Assembly: GCF_900100045.1 (NCBI RefSeq)
Contig: NZ_FNEA01000035.1
Location: 1 to 38,076 of the forward strand
Source of the DNA: Paracoccus denitrificans
Lineage (GTDB): Bacteria > Pseudomonadota > Alphaproteobacteria > Rhodobacterales > Rhodobacteraceae
Reading direction: 5' to 3'
Length of the DNA stretch: 38,076 nucleotides
A program made the position numbers and the translations under genes. Positions 9,600 through 18,791 of this stretch are shown here, piece after piece (within the stretch, counting starts at the first letter, position 1; the number at the start of each line of letters is the position of its first letter). Under the pieces are notes generated by a model. That model did no database searches. It had not been told where the DNA came from and worked only from the letters and a program-made list of their open reading frames with translations.

Positions 9600-9668
9600 G
9601 GCAGCTTCACCCGCAGGCCGAAACACATGCCAGGCCGGCGCGCAGCGCAAAGCAGGCCAGCGCCGAAT

Positions 9669-10628
9669 TCAGCAATAGCGCTCCACGAAAGCCATCTGAT
9701 GATCGCCATAGCGGTCGCCATGGGCGAACCCCGCAGGCAGGATGCGCTCGATTTCCGCAATATCCGCGGCGTCAAGATCCGGGACCTGCCAGTCGCGAAG
9801 GTGATCCGCCGTCCGGGTGGCCGGGATCGGAACGATGTGATCCCCCTGCGCCAGAACCCATGCCAGCGCCGCGCCCGGGACCGTCCAGCCCCGCTGGGCG
9901 CAGAGGGCGCGGAAGGGCGCAATGGCGGCGAGGTTCGCCGAGAAGTTCGGCTCGGTGAAACGCGGGTTGGTTTCGCGAAAGTCGATGCCGGCCCGGAAAT
10001 CCCGTCTCAGCGGCTCGCGCCCGAACATCCCCCGGCCCAGCGGAGAAAAGGCGACGAAGGCGACGCCAAGCTCGCGGCAGGCCTGGATCAGGCCCAGCTG
10101 GGGCAGCCGCGTCCAGAGGGAGAATTCGCTTTGAACCGCGGTCACGGGATATTCGGCATGGGCGCGGCGCAAGGTCGATGGCGCGATCTCGGACAGGCCA
10201 TAGCCGCCGATCTTTCCCTCTTGCACCAGCTTCGACATCGTCCCGGCCACGTCCTCGACAGGGATGTCGGGCTGGCGGCGGTGGATGTAGTAAAGATCCA
10301 CATGCTCGCGTTTCAGCCGGCGCAGCGATTCCTCAAGGCATTGGCGGATATAGGGCTCGTCATTGCGCACCGCGCGCGGCGGCCCGTTGACGATGCCGCA
10401 TTTCGTGGCCAGATGCAGGTCGGGACGCCCCCAGCGGCCGATGATCTGTTCCGATACGCCCATGCCGTAGATATTGGCCGTGTCGAAATGGCCGATGCCC
10501 GCGTCCACCGCCGCATCGAGGCAGGCCAGCGAGGTCGCCTCGTCCGTTGCGCCGAACATGCCGCCAAAGCTCATCGTGCCGAAGCCGATGGCGGCGACAT
10601 TGCGGTTGCCGAGCCGTCTCTGTTCCAT
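9669..10628 (-). CDS. Aldo/keto reductase
   Basis: 319-residue TIM-barrel NADPH-dependent oxidoreductase of the aldo/keto reductase superfamily. The catalytic tetrad is visible: Asp49 (GHFDTANIYG), Tyr54, Lys76 (LATKCG) and His116 (LYYIHRRQPD). The NADPH-binding end reads GDHIVPIPATRTADHLRDW. It would reduce aldehydes or ketones, or act on sugars or xenobiotics. AGGAGG lies directly upstream of the ATG. It is convergent with the LysR gene that ends at 9599. The long open frame on the opposite strand is an artefact. Confidence 0.92.
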   Translation of the reverse strand: MEQRRLGNRNVAAIGFGTMSFGGMFGATDEATSLACLDAAVDAGIGHFDTANIYGMGVSEQIIGRWGRPDLHLATKCGIVNGPPRAVRNDEPYIRQCLEESLRRLKREHVDLYYIHRRQPDIPVEDVAGTMSKLVQEGKIGGYGLSEIAPSTLRRAHAEYPVTAVQSEFSLWTRLPQLGLIQACRELGVAFVAFSPLGRGMFGREPLRRDFRAGIDFRETNPRFTEPNFSANLAAIAPFRALCAQRGWTVPGAALAWVLAQGDHIVPIPATRTADHLRDWQVPDLDAADIAEIERILPAGFAHGDRYGDHQMAFVERYC

Positions 10629-10773
10629 TCCTGCCTCCTGTGCCGCGGTGCGGCAGGGAAGCGCGACCTGCCCCGCCCGTCAAGCGAAAGCGACCTTATC
10701 GTCAGCGTTCGGCATCCGGGCGCCGCACTGGTGCCCGTTGACTGACCCGGCGTCTCATGCTCGATGCGGCGAT

Positions 10774-11691
10774 CTAAGCCCCTTTGGACGCGCTTCGCCA
10801 CATGATGAACAGCCCGGACAGGACGATCATGGCCGAACCGAGAAGCATCGGGGTGGTGAGGCGCTCTCCGAACAGAAGGACGCCCAGCGCGACGCCGAAG
10901 ATCAGCCGCACATACCTGAAGGGCGTGACGGCAGATACCTCGCCCGTGCGCATCGCCTTCATCAGGCAGGCATAGGCACACACGCCGCACAGCACCGCAC
11001 CGCCCAGAAACAGGCCGGCCCGCGTTTCAGGAAGGACGAACGGTGCATCCGACCAGAAGGAAACCATCACGCCGGCCAGCGCCACCGCCAGAAAGCCGTA
11101 AAATCCAAGGACATTGGTCCCCAGCGTCGCGGGGGCCGCGCGGCTGGCAAGATCTCGTCCGGCAAATCCCAGCATGCCCGCGACGGCGAGGAGCGAGAGC
11201 ATGGAGAAGCTGTCCGTGCCCGGCCTGATGATCACCAGCACGCCCGCCATGCCAAGCAGGATGGCGCTCCACCGGCGCCATCCGACCCGCTCGCCGAAGA
11301 CAAGGGCGGCGGCGGCGACCACCACGACCGGCGTCGCCTGAAGGATGACGGTGGCCGCTGACAACGGTATCAGCGCCAGCGCGAGAACATAGAACAGCCT
11401 GCCCGCGATCTCGAACACCACCCGCAGGCGCATCGGGAACGACAGCACCTCGGGCGTGAAAAGGCTTTCGCCCGCCCATCGGGCCAGGCCGGCAAAGACC
11501 AACGCGCCGCCTGCCCCGAAAGTGACAAGGATCTGGGCGATCGGGACGGTGGAGGATGCGCCCTTGATCAGCGCATCCTCGAAGGTGAATCCTGCCATCG
11601 CCGCGACCATCCACAAGGCGCCGGCAAGGTTGGCGGCATGGCGCGTGCGCGCGGCCGGTGTTTCTTGCGGAGGGGCCAAAACGCGTTCCAT
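10774..11691 (-). CDS. EamA/DMT-family membrane transporter
   Basis: 305-residue inner-membrane protein with about ten hydrophobic helices arranged as two EamA repeats (residues ~20-150 and ~165-300). The first begins ALWMVAAMAGFTFEDALIKG; the end of the second reads FGERLTTPMLLGSAMIVLSG. The family exports small metabolites such as amino acids or drugs; the substrate is unknown. The start at MERVLAPP was chosen as the last ATG before the first helix; the open frame extends far upstream without membrane or codon support. No good ribosome-binding site was seen, so the start is uncertain. It is divergent from an MFS gene. Confidence 0.85.
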   Translation of the reverse strand: MERVLAPPQETPAARTRHAANLAGALWMVAAMAGFTFEDALIKGASSTVPIAQILVTFGAGGALVFAGLARWAGESLFTPEVLSFPMRLRVVFEIAGRLFYVLALALIPLSAATVILQATPVVVVAAAALVFGERVGWRRWSAILLGMAGVLVIIRPGTDSFSMLSLLAVAGMLGFAGRDLASRAAPATLGTNVLGFYGFLAVALAGVMVSFWSDAPFVLPETRAGLFLGGAVLCGVCAYACLMKAMRTGEVSAVTPFRYVRLIFGVALGVLLFGERLTTPMLLGSAMIVLSGLFIMWRSASKGA

Positions 11692-11877
11692 GGATGGGCT
11701 CGTCCAATGAGTGGTAAGAAGACCTTTGCCCGGGTTGCTATCAGCCCGCGCCCTTGCACGCCACCCACTCCGGCCGGCCGCGGGACCGGCCCTTCGTCGG
11801 CGCCGCGGGACTTTGCGGACATTGCGCCATGGCCGCGGACCATGCATCAGTTCGCCCGGACCAGCCAACGGAACGCC

Positions 11878-13068
11878 ATGCCCAAGTCTTTGCAGAACCC
11901 CGCCCCGCCCATCCCGCCAACGGTCTGGATGCTGGGCATCGTCAGCCTGCTGATGGACGTGTCGTCCGAGATGATCAACACCCTGCTGCCGCTCTGGCTG
12001 GCGGGCGGGCTTGGCGCGTCGGCCCTCGCCATCGGCTTCATCGAGGGGCTCTCGGTCGCCATCGCCACCGCGACCAGGTTCCTCTCGGGCGTGTTCGCCG
12101 ACTGGAGCCGCAGGGCGAAACCGCTGGCGGTTCTGGGCTATGGGCTGGGTGCGCTGTCGCGGCTGATCTTTCCGCTGGCGATCAGCATCGACCAGATCGT
12201 GCTGGCCAAGGCATTGGACCGGGTCGGCAAGGGCATCCGCAGCACGCCGCGCGACGCCATCATCGCCGCCGTCGCCCCGCCGCAGATCCGTGGCGCAAGC
12301 TTCGGATTGCGCAAGTCGCTGGACACGGTGGGCGGCTTCCTGGGGCCGCTGGTGGCGGTCGGAGCGATGATCCTGCTGGCGGGCGACATCGCCGCGGTCT
12401 TCTGGATCGCGGCGATTCCCGCCGCCCTCGCCATGCTGGTGCTGGTCCTGGCCGTGCATGAGCCCGAACCAAGCCGTGTGGCAAAGCGATCAGGCTTCCG
12501 CCTTGCCGACGCATTCCGGCTGAACCGCGCCGTCTGGGCGGTGATCGGGCTGGCCGCCATCATCATGCTCGCGCGGTTCAGCGAGGCCTTCGTGCTGCTG
12601 AAGGCGCTGGAGGCCGGGTTTGCCCCGACCTGGGTTCCCCTGGCCATGGTGGTCATGCATGCGGCCTATGGGCTGACGGCATGGCCGGTCGGTCGCCTCT
12701 CGGACCGGATCGGGACGGCGGGGCTGCTGTCGTGGAGCCTGGTCTTCCTGACGATCGCGCATCTGACGCTGGCATTCGCCGGGACGGTCTGGGCCTATAT
12801 CCTGGGAACCGTGTTCTGGGGCCTGCACATGGGATTTTCCCAAGGGCTTCTGGGGGCGATGATCGCCGCCGCCACGCCCGATGCGATCAGGGGCAGCGCC
12901 TTCGGCACGTTCAACCTGGTGGCCGGCGTGGTGATGCTGGTGGGCAATACTGCCGCCGGATGGTTCTGGCACAGCGCGGGATCGCAGGCGCCCTTCCTGA
13001 TCGGTGCCGGCCTCTCGGGCATCGCCATGCTGTGGATCGCGCTCCGGCAGCGGCGGTTCCACCTTTGA
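11878..13068 (+). CDS. MFS transporter
   Basis: 396-residue major facilitator with about twelve membrane helices. The start region SLLMDVSSEMINTLLPLWLA and the loop-2/3 stretch FADWSRRAKPLAVLGYGLGA are typical of a proton-driven efflux/uptake subgroup; DRVGKGIRSTPRDAIIA is a conserved cytoplasmic motif. The substrate is unknown. The start at MPKSLQNP was placed by the position of the first helix; only a weak CGGAA precedes it, and an in-frame ATG 37 bases upstream is an alternative. It is divergent from the EamA gene, with about 186 bases between them. Confidence 0.87.
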   Translation: MPKSLQNPAPPIPPTVWMLGIVSLLMDVSSEMINTLLPLWLAGGLGASALAIGFIEGLSVAIATATRFLSGVFADWSRRAKPLAVLGYGLGALSRLIFPLAISIDQIVLAKALDRVGKGIRSTPRDAIIAAVAPPQIRGASFGLRKSLDTVGGFLGPLVAVGAMILLAGDIAAVFWIAAIPAALAMLVLVLAVHEPEPSRVAKRSGFRLADAFRLNRAVWAVIGLAAIIMLARFSEAFVLLKALEAGFAPTWVPLAMVVMHAAYGLTAWPVGRLSDRIGTAGLLSWSLVFLTIAHLTLAFAGTVWAYILGTVFWGLHMGFSQGLLGAMIAAATPDAIRGSAFGTFNLVAGVVMLVGNTAAGWFWHSAGSQAPFLIGAGLSGIAMLWIALRQRRFHL

Positions 13069-13154
13069 TGCCGGTGATCGGGGATGATCTCTGACATCGA
13101 GCGATGATAGCATCGTCGGGCAGGCCGCAAGAGGCGGCGATGTTCGGAGGCAAT

Positions 13155-13784
13155 ATGCGATTCTTCGTTCTGGGTGCTTCGGGTGGCGTGGGATCGTGCC
13201 TGCTGGAGCAGGCCGTCGCCCGCGGGCACCGCATCACCGCGCAGACCCGCAGCACGGCCAAGCTGACGGAAACCGAGGCCGTGGCCGTCGCGGTCGGCTC
13301 GCCCACCGACGAAGCATTCCTGCGCCGGCATATCGCCGGGCATGACGCGGTGGTCATCTGCCTGGGGATCGACAGGCAAGGCAGGACGACCCTGTTCTCC
13401 GAGACCACGAAGGCGGTGGTGGAGGCGATGCAGGCGGCTGGCGTTCGGCGCCTCGTGGCGGTGACCGGGATCGGGGCCGGCGACAGCAAGGGCCATGGCG
13501 GATGGCTCTACAACCGCATCATCTATCCGCTTTTCACCCGCAATCGCTATGCCGACAAGGATCGCCAGGAGGCAATCATCGAACAAAGCGGCCTGGACTG
13601 GACCATCGTCCGGCCGGCACCCTTTTCCGCGCGTGCGGGAAGCGGACCCTTGCAGGTCCACACCGAAATTCCCCATGGGTTGCAGCTGAGATCCATCACC
13701 CGCGCCGAGGTCGCCGGCTTCATCCTCGACAGTCTGGAGGGCGCGCGCTTCCTGCGCCGGAAACCGTTCATCGGCCATTCCTGA
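13155..13784 (+). CDS. NAD(P)-binding NmrA-like atypical SDR
   Basis: 209-residue atypical short-chain dehydrogenase-like protein. The dinucleotide-binding motif GASGGVG is at residues 7-13 (MRFFVLGASGGVGSCLLEQA), followed by DAVVICLGID, and LDWTIVRPAPFSARAGSG in the C-terminal half, as in the YwnB/NmrA-like group. These proteins bind NAD(P) and act as reductases or redox sensors. GGAGG lies five bases upstream of the ATG, which fixes the start. It is a plus-strand gene following the MFS gene by 86 bases; co-transcription is possible. Confidence 0.85.
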   Translation: MRFFVLGASGGVGSCLLEQAVARGHRITAQTRSTAKLTETEAVAVAVGSPTDEAFLRRHIAGHDAVVICLGIDRQGRTTLFSETTKAVVEAMQAAGVRRLVAVTGIGAGDSKGHGGWLYNRIIYPLFTRNRYADKDRQEAIIEQSGLDWTIVRPAPFSARAGSGPLQVHTEIPHGLQLRSITRAEVAGFILDSLEGARFLRRKPFIGHS

Positions 13785-13912
13785 TGTCGCCAAGGCAGGG
13801 CTGGGGCTGTATCCGTCCCTTGCGAAGCATGCGCCCTCATGGACAGGCTGGCTGCATGGAGTCGGGCAAATGCCGCACGGGAGAGTTTCGAACCCTGGAA
13901 GGAGATGCAGGT

Positions 13913-14722
13913 ATGACGACCACGCCGCTCAGCAGGCTGACGCGGCGGTCGCTACTGGGTGCCGGGCTGGCCTGCCTTGCGCTACGTCCGGCCAGTGCGG
14001 CCCCGGAATGGCGCCATATCGATCCTGTCGCCATCACCGCCGACGACATCGCCTGGTTCCGGGCCTGCCGCGCCGTCTGGATCGACTGCGAATCCGGCGC
14101 GCCCGGCATCGTCCCCGGCGGCATGACGCTGGAGGATTACGCCGCCGAGTTCGGCACGCCCTCCTCTGCCGTCATCGCCCGGATGGAGCGGCTGGTCTGC
14201 GCCTTCTTCCTGCATGCCCGCTTCACGCCCGGCATTTACGCCTTTCGCCAGCCCGTCGAGGGTCGGACCGGCTTCACCGTGACGGCCGATCACATCCGCC
14301 TGCTGCAAACGACCAGTTGGCGGGGCAGCGTGATCGACTGCAAACGGCCCTATGGCGACTATGTGCATTTCGAGATCGACATGGCCCGCGCGCTTGGCCT
14401 GCCCGTGATGCGCAGCGCCGAGGGCCATGACGAGATCGGCCCGGAAAACGAGGCCCGGATGGGCGCGCTGCACAGCGAGATGCTGTTCGTGCTGCAAGCC
14501 TATCTGGAACATGCGGAGATGCGGCCCGGCGACTGGTTCATCCCCTATGACGGCTGGGACGGCATCGTGATGCCGCGCTGCGTGCCGGTCGGCGCGGACC
14601 AGGTGGCGCGCTACAAGGCCGCCATGGCGGCGATCACCTTCCGGGGGATGTGGGAGACGCCCTACGACCTCGTCGTGCCAAAGATCAACGCCTCGGTCGC
14701 GCTGTTTGCCGTCGCACCATAG
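13913..14722 (+). CDS. Tat-exported protein of unknown function
   Basis: 269 residues. The N-terminus carries a twin-arginine signal (TRRSLLGAGLACLALRPASA), with probable cleavage after ASA near residue 30. The mature part has conserved-looking acidic/aromatic motifs such as WIDCESGAPGIVPGG, DCKRPYGDYVHFEIDMARAL and DWFIPYDGWDGIVMP, but I do not recognise the family. Export through Tat suggests folding in the cytoplasm, perhaps around a cofactor. The start is clear: GGAAGGAGATG precedes it. The neighbours do not identify a pathway. Confidence 0.72.
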   Translation: MTTTPLSRLTRRSLLGAGLACLALRPASAAPEWRHIDPVAITADDIAWFRACRAVWIDCESGAPGIVPGGMTLEDYAAEFGTPSSAVIARMERLVCAFFLHARFTPGIYAFRQPVEGRTGFTVTADHIRLLQTTSWRGSVIDCKRPYGDYVHFEIDMARALGLPVMRSAEGHDEIGPENEARMGALHSEMLFVLQAYLEHAEMRPGDWFIPYDGWDGIVMPRCVPVGADQVARYKAAMAAITFRGMWETPYDLVVPKINASVALFAVAP

Positions 14723-14815
14723 AGCTGCCCCCGCCGCAAGAGACGACACCACGAAATCCATCCCGGGAAACCTGCATCACCCCGTCCGGTCCATCCGTCG
14801 CGCAACGCTCAAGCT

Positions 14816-15079
14816 CTATCGGCCTGATCGAAAGCTGCGAACAAACCGGAATATCGCGAAGCCGGCCGAGACGGCATAGAGGAAGCTGCCGATAAACATG
14901 ATGCCGTAAATGGCGGCGAACAGGTCGCGGTCGTGCTCATAGGTATGGGGCTCCAATGTTGCGGAAAAGACAAACAATGCAATGAAGTAGCCGATGGCAT
15001 AGCCGAGAACCCCGCATAGGGGCACAAGCGCGACCAGGCTGCCGAGGAGGAGCGCAATTCTCTTCAGCACGGGGCGCAT
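14816..15079 (-). CDS. Small membrane protein, unknown
   Basis: 87 residues with two hydrophobic segments (about residues 7-40 and 56-78), an acidic stretch between them (EPHTYEHDRD) and a basic tail (RFVRSFRSGR). It looks like a small inner-membrane protein. No strong ribosome-binding site is visible. Its ATG lies two bases after the stop of a possible cysteine-rich frame on the same strand (15082-15285), so the two may be coupled. No family recognised. Confidence 0.55.
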   Translation of the reverse strand: MRPVLKRIALLLGSLVALVPLCGVLGYAIGYFIALFVFSATLEPHTYEHDRDLFAAIYGIMFIGSFLYAVSAGFAIFRFVRSFRSGR

Positions 15080-15081
15080 CG

Positions 15082-15285
15082 CTAGAAATCCGTCAGGTGA
15101 TCAAGCGTGAACCTGTCGGAACCGCTCTCGCACATGTGCCAGTCCTTCTGGGCGTTGGCCTTGTGGCGGCGACCGTGGCACCAGCCCCTCGCCAAGCAGC
15201 ATTCCCCGCAGCAACCCTTGCAGCGGCAAGAATCCGGATGCGCGCGACCCCCGGACCGATGGACAGGAACGGGAATCAGCGCCAT
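15082..15285 (-). CDS. Possible cysteine-rich 67-residue protein
   Basis: A frame of 67 residues from an ATG at 15285 (MALIPVPVHRSGG). The middle is rich in cysteine: the order is DSCRCKGCCGECC, then GWCHGRRH, then DWHMCESGSD. This spacing suggests a metal- or disulfide-bound mini-domain. Codons from the first cysteine onward show the G/C third positions of real genes here. It ends two bases before the ATG of the small membrane protein. There is no clear ribosome-binding site and the start is a guess; other frames overlap. No family recognised. Confidence 0.38.
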   Translation of the reverse strand: MALIPVPVHRSGGRAHPDSCRCKGCCGECCLARGWCHGRRHKANAQKDWHMCESGSDRFTLDHLTDF

Positions 15286-15589
15286 CAATCGCGTTCTCGC
15301 TTCCCACACTTGGATCACATGGCCAGAACATGACGATTGCGGCGACGCCGCAGATCCTCCATAGGCCATCAAACCGGCTGGGCAGGCGCTGCGGTTCAAA
15401 CCAATCTCAGGGATGCGGGACAGCCTGCCAGGGGCGGTCGAACCTGTGCAGCAACATACCCGCAGCGCGCCTCTTGCTACCGGAGCCATTTCGGTATACA
15501 TCAGCATACAATAAGCTTGCCGCCGCTCGCCAACAGTTCTCACGGCCCGGGGGTCCAGCTTTATCCGGCACTGAACCGTAGGGATCGTC
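15286..15589. other. Leader region upstream of acnB
   Basis: About 300 bases with no supported gene. It holds a small hairpin TGCGGC-GAC-GCCGCA at 15338-15352 and a tandem ATACA pair spaced ten bases apart (15496-15500 and 15506-15510), perhaps a regulator site. The acnB promoter must lie here but no clear -35/-10 pair was found. Confidence 0.45.
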
Positions 15590-18382
15590 ATGAGCTTGTA
15601 CACGGACTACCTGACCGAAATCGAAACGCGCAAGGGTCAGGGCCTGCATCCCAAACCCATCGAGGACGGGGCTCTGGTAGCAGAACTCATCGCGCAGATC
15701 GAGGATGCCGGCAGCGAATACCGCGACGATTCCCTGAACTTCTTCATCTACAACACCTTGCCCGGCACCACGAGCGCCGCGGGTGTCAAGGCGGCATTCC
15801 TGAAGAAGATCATCGTCGGCGAGGCCATCGTGCCCGAGATTGCCCCCGCCTTCGCCTTCGAGCTGCTGTCGCACATGAAGGGCGGCCCGTCCGTCGAGAT
15901 CCTCCTCGACCTCGCGCTTGGCGAGGATGCCGCGATCGCACAGCAGGCGGCAGAGGTGCTCAAGACCCAGGTCTTCCTCTACGACGCGGACATGGCCCGG
16001 CTGGGCATGGCCTACGAGGCCGGCAATGCGGTCGCGAAGGACATCCTGGAAAGCTATGCGAAGGCCGAGTTCTTCACCGAGCTTCCCGGCATCGAGGAAG
16101 AGATCAAGGTCGTGACCTATATCGCCGCGGAAGGCGATATCTCCACCGACCTGCTGTCGCCCGGCAACCAGGCGCATTCGCGCTCGGACCGGGAGTTGCA
16201 TGGTCAATGCATGATCTCGCCCGAGGCGCAAAGGGAAATCCAGGCGCTGCAAAAGCAGCATCCCGACAAGCGCGTGATGCTGATCGCGGAAAAGGGCACG
16301 ATGGGCGTGGGCTCGTCGCGGATGTCCGGCGTGAACAACGTCGCCCTCTGGACCGGCAAAAAGGCCAGCCCCTATGTGCCCTTCGTCAACATCGCCCCGG
16401 TCGTCGCCGGGACCAACGGCATCTCGCCGATCTTCCTGACGACGGTCGGCGTGACCGGCGGCATCGGCATCGACCTGAAGAACTGGGTCAGGAAAACGGA
16501 TGAGGACGGCAAGCCGATCCTGAACAACGACGGCAACCCGATCCTCGAACAGAAATACTCCGTCGAGACAGGCACGGTCCTGACCATCAACACCCGGGAC
16601 AAGAAGCTTTACGACGAAACCGGCACCAGGGACCTGGTCGACGTGGCCTCGGCCTTCACGCCCCAGAAGGTGGAGTTCATGAAGGCCGGCGGCTCTTACG
16701 CCATCGTCTTCGGCAAGAAACTGCAAACCTTCGCGGCCGAAACCCTGGGCATCGAGCCGACGCCGGTATTCGCCCCCAACAAGGAAATCTCGCGCGAGGG
16801 CCAGGGCCTGACGGCGGTCGAGAAGATCTTCAACCGCAATGCCGTCGGCGTGACGCCCGGCAAGGTGCTGCACGCCGGATCAGACGTGCGGGTCAGGGTG
16901 AACATCGTCGGCTCGCAGGACACGACCGGGCTGATGACCGCGCAGGAACTGGAGGCCATGGCGGCCACCGTCATCTCGCCCATCCTGGACGGCGCCTATC
17001 AGTCCGGCTGCCATACGGCTTCGGTCTGGGACGCGAAGGCCCAGGCGAATATCCCCAAGCTCATGGCCTTCATGAACAATTTCGGCCTGATCACCGCGCG
17101 GGACCCGAAGGGCGTCTATCACGCGATGACGGACGTGATCCACAAGGTCCTGAACGACATCACCGTAGACGACTGGGCGATCATCATCGGCGGCGACAGC
17201 CATACCCGCATGTCCAAGGGCGTAGCCTTCGGGGCGGATTCCGGCACCGTGGCGCTGGCGCTGGCCACGGGCGAGGCGACCATGCCGATCCCGGAATCGG
17301 TGAAGGTGACCTTCAAGGGCACCATGCAGCCCCACATGGACTTCCGCGACGTGGTCCACGCGACCCAGGCGCAGATGCTGAAGCAATGCGGCGACAACGT
17401 GTTCCAGGGCCGCGTGATCGAGGTGCATATCGGCACGCTGCTGGCCGACCAGGCCTTCACCTTCACGGACTGGACCGCCGAGATGAAGGCCAAGGCCTCG
17501 ATCTGCATCTCGCAGGACGAGACCCTGATCGAATCGCTGGAAATCGCGAAAAGCCGTATCCAGATCATGATCGACAAGGGCATGGAGAACGCGGCGGGGA
17601 CGCTGCATGGCCTGATCGCCAAGGCGGACAAGCGCATCGCCGAAATCCGCTCCGGCGAAAAGCCGGCGCTCGCCCCCGACGAGAACGCGAAGTATTTCGC
17701 GGAAGTCGTCGTCGATCTCGATCTGATCGACGAGCCCATGATCGCCGACCCGGACGTGAACAACGCGGATGTCTCCAAGCGCTACACCCACGACACGATT
17801 CGGCCGGTTTCCTATTACGGTGCCCGGAAAAAGGTCGATCTCGGGTTCGTCGGCTCCTGCATGGTGCACAAGGGCGACATCAAGATCGTCGCCCAGATGC
17901 TCAAGAACCTCGAGAAATCACAGGGCAAGGTGGAGTTCAAGGCGCCCCTGGTCGTCGCCGCGCCCACCTACAACATCATCGACGAGCTGAAGGCCGAGGG
18001 GGATTGGGAGATCTTGCAGAAATATTCGGGCTTCGAGTTCGATGACTTGCTGCCCAAGAGCAAGGCGCGCACCGAATACGAGAACATCCTGTATCTCGAA
18101 CGGCCCGGCTGCAACCTGTGCATGGGCAACCAGGAAAAGGCCGCGAAGGGCGACACCGTCCTGGCCACCTCCACGCGCCTGTTCCAGGGACGGGTCGTCG
18201 AGGACACCGCCGAGAAGAAGGGGGAATCCCTGCTTGCCTCGACGCCGGTCGTCGTGCTGTCCGCGATCCTTGGCCGGACGCCCAGTGCCGAGGAATACAA
18301 GGCAGCCGTCGAGGGGATCGACCTTACCAGGTTCGCCCCGCCGCTGGAAAAGCCCGAGACCTCACGGTCGGTCCATTTCTGA
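15590..18382 (+). CDS. acnB: Aconitate hydratase B, long form
   Basis: Bifunctional aconitate hydratase 2/2-methylisocitrate dehydratase: citrate to isocitrate in the TCA cycle, and 2-methyl-cis-aconitate hydration in propionate use. 930 residues; the [4Fe-4S] cysteines are Cys757 (GSCMVHKGD), Cys841 and Cys844 (PGCNLCMGNQ). The N-terminal HEAT-like and swivel domains of AcnB precede the catalytic core (SPGNQAHSRSDRELHG near residue 190). It is longer than the ~865-residue E. coli type, including about 25 extra residues between the first and second cluster cysteines. From memory, its whole sequence resembles the Bacteroidota form (GLHPKPI start, SHMKGGPS, ITVDDWAIIIGGDSHTRMSKG). AGGGAT precedes the ATG. 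Likely acquired by transfer. Confidence 0.95.
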   Translation: MSLYTDYLTEIETRKGQGLHPKPIEDGALVAELIAQIEDAGSEYRDDSLNFFIYNTLPGTTSAAGVKAAFLKKIIVGEAIVPEIAPAFAFELLSHMKGGPSVEILLDLALGEDAAIAQQAAEVLKTQVFLYDADMARLGMAYEAGNAVAKDILESYAKAEFFTELPGIEEEIKVVTYIAAEGDISTDLLSPGNQAHSRSDRELHGQCMISPEAQREIQALQKQHPDKRVMLIAEKGTMGVGSSRMSGVNNVALWTGKKASPYVPFVNIAPVVAGTNGISPIFLTTVGVTGGIGIDLKNWVRKTDEDGKPILNNDGNPILEQKYSVETGTVLTINTRDKKLYDETGTRDLVDVASAFTPQKVEFMKAGGSYAIVFGKKLQTFAAETLGIEPTPVFAPNKEISREGQGLTAVEKIFNRNAVGVTPGKVLHAGSDVRVRVNIVGSQDTTGLMTAQELEAMAATVISPILDGAYQSGCHTASVWDAKAQANIPKLMAFMNNFGLITARDPKGVYHAMTDVIHKVLNDITVDDWAIIIGGDSHTRMSKGVAFGADSGTVALALATGEATMPIPESVKVTFKGTMQPHMDFRDVVHATQAQMLKQCGDNVFQGRVIEVHIGTLLADQAFTFTDWTAEMKAKASICISQDETLIESLEIAKSRIQIMIDKGMENAAGTLHGLIAKADKRIAEIRSGEKPALAPDENAKYFAEVVVDLDLIDEPMIADPDVNNADVSKRYTHDTIRPVSYYGARKKVDLGFVGSCMVHKGDIKIVAQMLKNLEKSQGKVEFKAPLVVAAPTYNIIDELKAEGDWEILQKYSGFEFDDLLPKSKARTEYENILYLERPGCNLCMGNQEKAAKGDTVLATSTRLFQGRVVEDTAEKKGESLLASTPVVVLSAILGRTPSAEEYKAAVEGIDLTRFAPPLEKPETSRSVHF

Positions 18383-18467
18383 AGGGCTGGCCCGACCGGG
18401 CAAAGGGCGGACGTTCATCGGTCGCCCTTCGCCATCGCTGAACATATGGCCTGGAATTGCCGGGATC

Positions 18468-18791
18468 ATGCCGCCCTTGGCCGTCGGCTCCTGGGTTGCG
18501 GCGGTCGAGCAAACCTATGCCGCCGATGCCGGAATGCGGCGCGACGAGGCGATCCGCTCGGCCACGCCGGGCGCCGCCTTCCCGATCTTCGCGGCCCAGG
18601 CCCATGGGCTCGCCTCCTGCCCGATGGTGGGCTTCGACGCGGAACGGCTGGCGCGGGAATTCGCGCTGGCCGCCGATGAGATCCCCGTCCTGCTTGTCGC
18701 CGTCGGACATGCCGCAGAGGGCAACCGGCCGCAAAAGCCGCGCCTTCCGGTGGCGCAGATCCTGACGACGCTCCAGCAGCCCGAGGTCGAC
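18468..18791 (+). pseudogene. C-terminal remnant of a nitroreductase
   Basis: The frame after acnB encodes a recognisable nitroreductase C-terminal half: RRDEAIRSATPGAAFPIFAA, then QAHGLASCPMVGFD, then VPVLLVAVGHAAEGNRPQKPRLPV-like text (here EIPVLLVAVGHAAEGNRPQK). The N-terminal half with the first FMN-binding arginines is missing and there is no good ribosome-binding site, so this is a truncated gene. It has also lost its stop and runs in frame into the downstream EamA gene. It begins about 85 bases after acnB, suggesting the acnB arrival removed its 5' part. Confidence 0.7.

Noticed and set aside
15496..15510. ATACA direct repeat before acnB as a GntR-type operator
   Set aside because: The match is short and not a clear dyad; kept only as a note in the leader region.
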